Assembly: GCA_964397995.1 (NCBI GenBank)
Contig: CAYNLG010000039.1
Coordinates: forward strand, 1 to 33,715
Source of the DNA: CAYNLG01 sp964397995
Lineage (GTDB): Bacteria; Planctomycetota; Phycisphaerae; FEN-1346
Direction: 5' to 3'
Length of the DNA stretch: 33,715 nt
Shown here: positions 32,324 to 33,715 of the stretch, in pieces
Layout of the letters: every line of letters begins with the position of its first letter
How positions within the stretch are numbered: the stretch's first letter is position 1
The notes under the pieces: generated by a model
What the model was told of the DNA's origin: nothing
Seen by the model: only the letters and a program-made list of their open reading frames with translations
Databases searched by the model: none
Program-made: the position numbers and the translations under genes

Positions 32324-32361
32324 CCCCCCTTTGCGGGGCCTGAAGCGGGGGCGGAGGCGGC

Positions 32362-33322
32362 ATGGGGCGCGAGCGGGAGTACTGGCGGTTCTATTGGCCG
32401 CTCGCCCTGACAGGCCTGCTGGGCCTCGTCGGCCGCCAGGTCCAGAACGGCGTCCTCGCCCGGTACCCCGATGCCGCCCGCGAGATCGCGCTCTTCGCCT
32501 ACGCCTCCAGCCTCTTCTTCTTCCTGGTCAGCACCGTCGTCTTCGTGCCGCAGATGGTCAACGCCTTGGCGCGAACGCGGCAGTCGGCCCGGGGGTGCTT
32601 CCGGTTCATCGCGGTCCTGGCGGCGGGGCTGGTGGCGGTGATGCTGGCGGTCGCCGTTACGCCACCCGGGCGGGCCTTCGTCGCGGCCGCTGACGTACCG
32701 CGAGGTGGCGGCCTATTACTGGCCCGTGGCGGCCACGAGCACCATGTTCTCGGTGACGCGGCCGATCCTGTACGCGTTCCTGGGGCGGGGGGCGGACGGC
32801 GAGGTGGCGGTGGCGGCGTTCCGCGTCGCGAGCGACTTCGCCATGATCTTCCACAACCCGATCAACCAGCTCCGGCACATCTTCGTCACGTTCGGCGGGC
32901 GTGACCGGCGCGGCGTCCGCCGCTTCATGGTCCACGCGATGCTCCTCCTGACGGGGTTGATGGCCGCCGTGGTGTTCTCGCCGCTCGGGACGCTCGTGCT
33001 CGCCGACGGGCTGGGCGTCGAGGACGACGTGCTGGGGCTGGCGCGGCAGGCGCTGGTGGTGTTCTGCCTGACGCCGATGGTGGTGACCGCCCGGAACTAC
33101 GCCCACAGCCTGCTGCTCCTCTACCGGCAGACCCGCGGCATGGCCGCCGGCGCGGTGCTCCGCGTCACGATGACCGCCCTCGGGGCGTGGGCGGCGTGGG
33201 AACTGGGCGTCCTGCGAATTGAGGTGGCGGCCGCGATTCTCGTCCTGGGCTTCGCGATGGAGGGGGTGGCGTCGCTTCCGGCGGCGCGGGCGGCGCGGCA
33301 GGAGACGGACGCGGCAGCGTGA
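32362..33322 (+). pseudogene. Polytopic membrane protein (flippase/MATE-like) with internal deletion and frameshift
   Basis: The first frame (32362 to about 32687) encodes YWRFYWPLALTGLLGLVG, then FAYASSLFFFLVSTVVFVPQ and a second helix LAAGLVAVMLAVAVTPPG. The second frame (about 32689-33322) encodes LTYREVAAYYWPVAATSTMF, then RPILYAFLGR, FHNPINQLRHIFVTFGG and several more membrane helices (LLLTGLMAAVVFSPLG, AALVVF-type, AAAILVLGFAMEGV). Together they give about 320 aa, shorter than polysaccharide-flippase or MATE-type carriers (430-460 aa). The join near 32688 lies where about 100 residues would be expected, so the gene probably suffered an internal deletion that also shifted the frame. The promoter and ribosome site (GGAGG) are intact. 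A sequencing or assembly error is the alternative. Confidence 0.65.
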
Positions 33323-33501
33323 GGGCGAGGCGTAGAGCGTCCGGATGGGGTCGAGCGACTGGGGCTCGTGGTGCCGTTCGCCGGTGGCGGCGTCGGCGCA
33401 CGAGAGGCGGCCCCGGTTGCCCTGGGCGTAGTAGAGCTTGCCGCCGCAGAGCACCGGCGACGGGACGTACGGCGTGTCGCTGTCCCTGGTCCAAGCGATG
33501 G
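33323..33501 (-). pseudogene. PQQ-like beta-propeller fragment
   Basis: The minus strand encodes AIAWTRDSDTPYVPSPVLCG, then GKLYYAQGNRGRLSCADAAT, then GERHHEPQSLDPIRTLYASP. The YVPSPVL ... KLYY ... GxLSCxDAxTGE ... YASP pattern is one to two blades of a PQQ-type propeller. No start codon or rest of the protein is present. On the left it runs into the end of the membrane-protein gene, and on the right into the tRNA-Gly fragment. A gene remnant. Confidence 0.6.
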
Positions 33502-33528
33502 CGTCGAGGCCTGCAATCGCGCCGGAAC

Positions 33529-33575
33529 TGGAGCGGGCGATGGGATTCGAACCCACGACGTTCAGCTTGGGAAGC
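33529..33575 (-). tRNA. 3' half of a tRNA-Gly (CCC) gene, probable attachment-site scar
   Basis: From the anticodon loop to the end the minus strand is a good tRNA-Gly: TTCCCAA loop (anticodon CCC), GCTGA, variable AACG, T-arm GTGGGTTCGAATCCCA, acceptor CGCCCGC, discriminator T and CCA. The sequence 5' of the loop does not pair with it: GCTGC faces GCTGA, there is no GG-containing D-loop, and no GCGGGCG 5' acceptor strand. Only the 3' half is therefore kept. Integrases often use exactly this segment as attachment site and leave such a duplicate at the far end of the inserted element. Confidence 0.65.
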
Positions 33576-33715
33576 AGCCTTGCTATGCGCTTAGCCTTTG
33601 CCCTCACAAGCACTTACGGCCTGATGATACACTCGGAGACCAACTTGGTGCAAACCGGTTATCACGTCGGCCACATGAACCATCGGCGGGAGCCTTCAGT
33701 CGGTCTCCTCGGTCT
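33576..33715. other. Unassigned right edge of the window
   Basis: These 140 bp lie beyond the tRNA-Gly fragment. By its orientation they would be the end of an integrated element. No gene is identifiable in this short stretch. Local AT content is higher than in most of the window. Confidence 0.4.

Noticed and set aside
33529..33613. Complete tRNA-Gly gene at the right end
   Set aside because: The 5' half does not form an acceptor stem, D-arm or full anticodon stem; only the 3' half is tRNA-like.

Overview
The window is GC-rich chromosomal DNA from what looks like a planctomycete (Planctomycetota, possibly Phycisphaerae-like), probably a metagenome scaffold because it contains a 100-base run of N. 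The taxonomic signals are a PEP-CTERM exported protein, a giant secreted protein with an N-terminal LEPR-XLL motif, beta-propeller (SBBP) repeats and a dockerin, a sulfatase beside its anaerobic maturase, and very GC-rich codon use. The assignment is an inference from gene content.

Left end (1-6641): a complete-looking type I-E CRISPR-Cas locus, all on the minus strand, in the order cas8e, cse2, cas7e, cas5e, cas6e, cas1, cas2, leader, array. Two things set it apart. No cas3 is present anywhere in the window. The Cas5e protein carries a C-terminal HNH nuclease domain with all zinc and catalytic residues intact. The simplest reading is an HNH-Cascade, in which the surveillance complex carries its own nuclease instead of recruiting Cas3. 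The array (29-bp repeats, 32-bp spacers) runs off the left edge.

6642-8670: a decayed region next to the CRISPR locus. It holds a frameshifted nuclease-like pseudogene, an 18-bp x5 tandem repeat, G-tract direct repeats, a small two-gene unit with a homeodomain-like DNA-binding protein, and a tRNA-Ser(TGA) gene. It may be the remains of an integrated element.

8670-18400: a PEP-CTERM protein, an N-truncated ADP-ribosylglycohydrolase, aspS behind a leader that can be drawn as a transcription attenuator, an orphan CpaF/TadA-type ATPase with a T-rich upstream tract, an aldo/keto-reductase-like protein, a PHP-domain phosphoesterase and the LEPR-XLL/SBBP/dockerin protein.

18400-26400: a secreted propeller-like protein, a sulfatase facing its radical-SAM maturase, a GH10 xylanase remnant, a cluster of imperfect palindromic repeats, and a tightly overlapping three-gene operon (DUF89 phosphatase, radical SAM-winged helix, flavodoxin-like reductase).

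26400-33715: a hybrid sensor histidine kinase interrupted by the N gap inside a heptad-repeat coiled coil, a CheD-like deamidase, mutL, a broken polytopic membrane protein, a PQQ-propeller fragment and the 3' half of a tRNA-Gly(CCC) gene that looks like an attachment-site scar. Promoters with TTGCC-like -35 boxes and TATA-like -10 boxes recur through the window.
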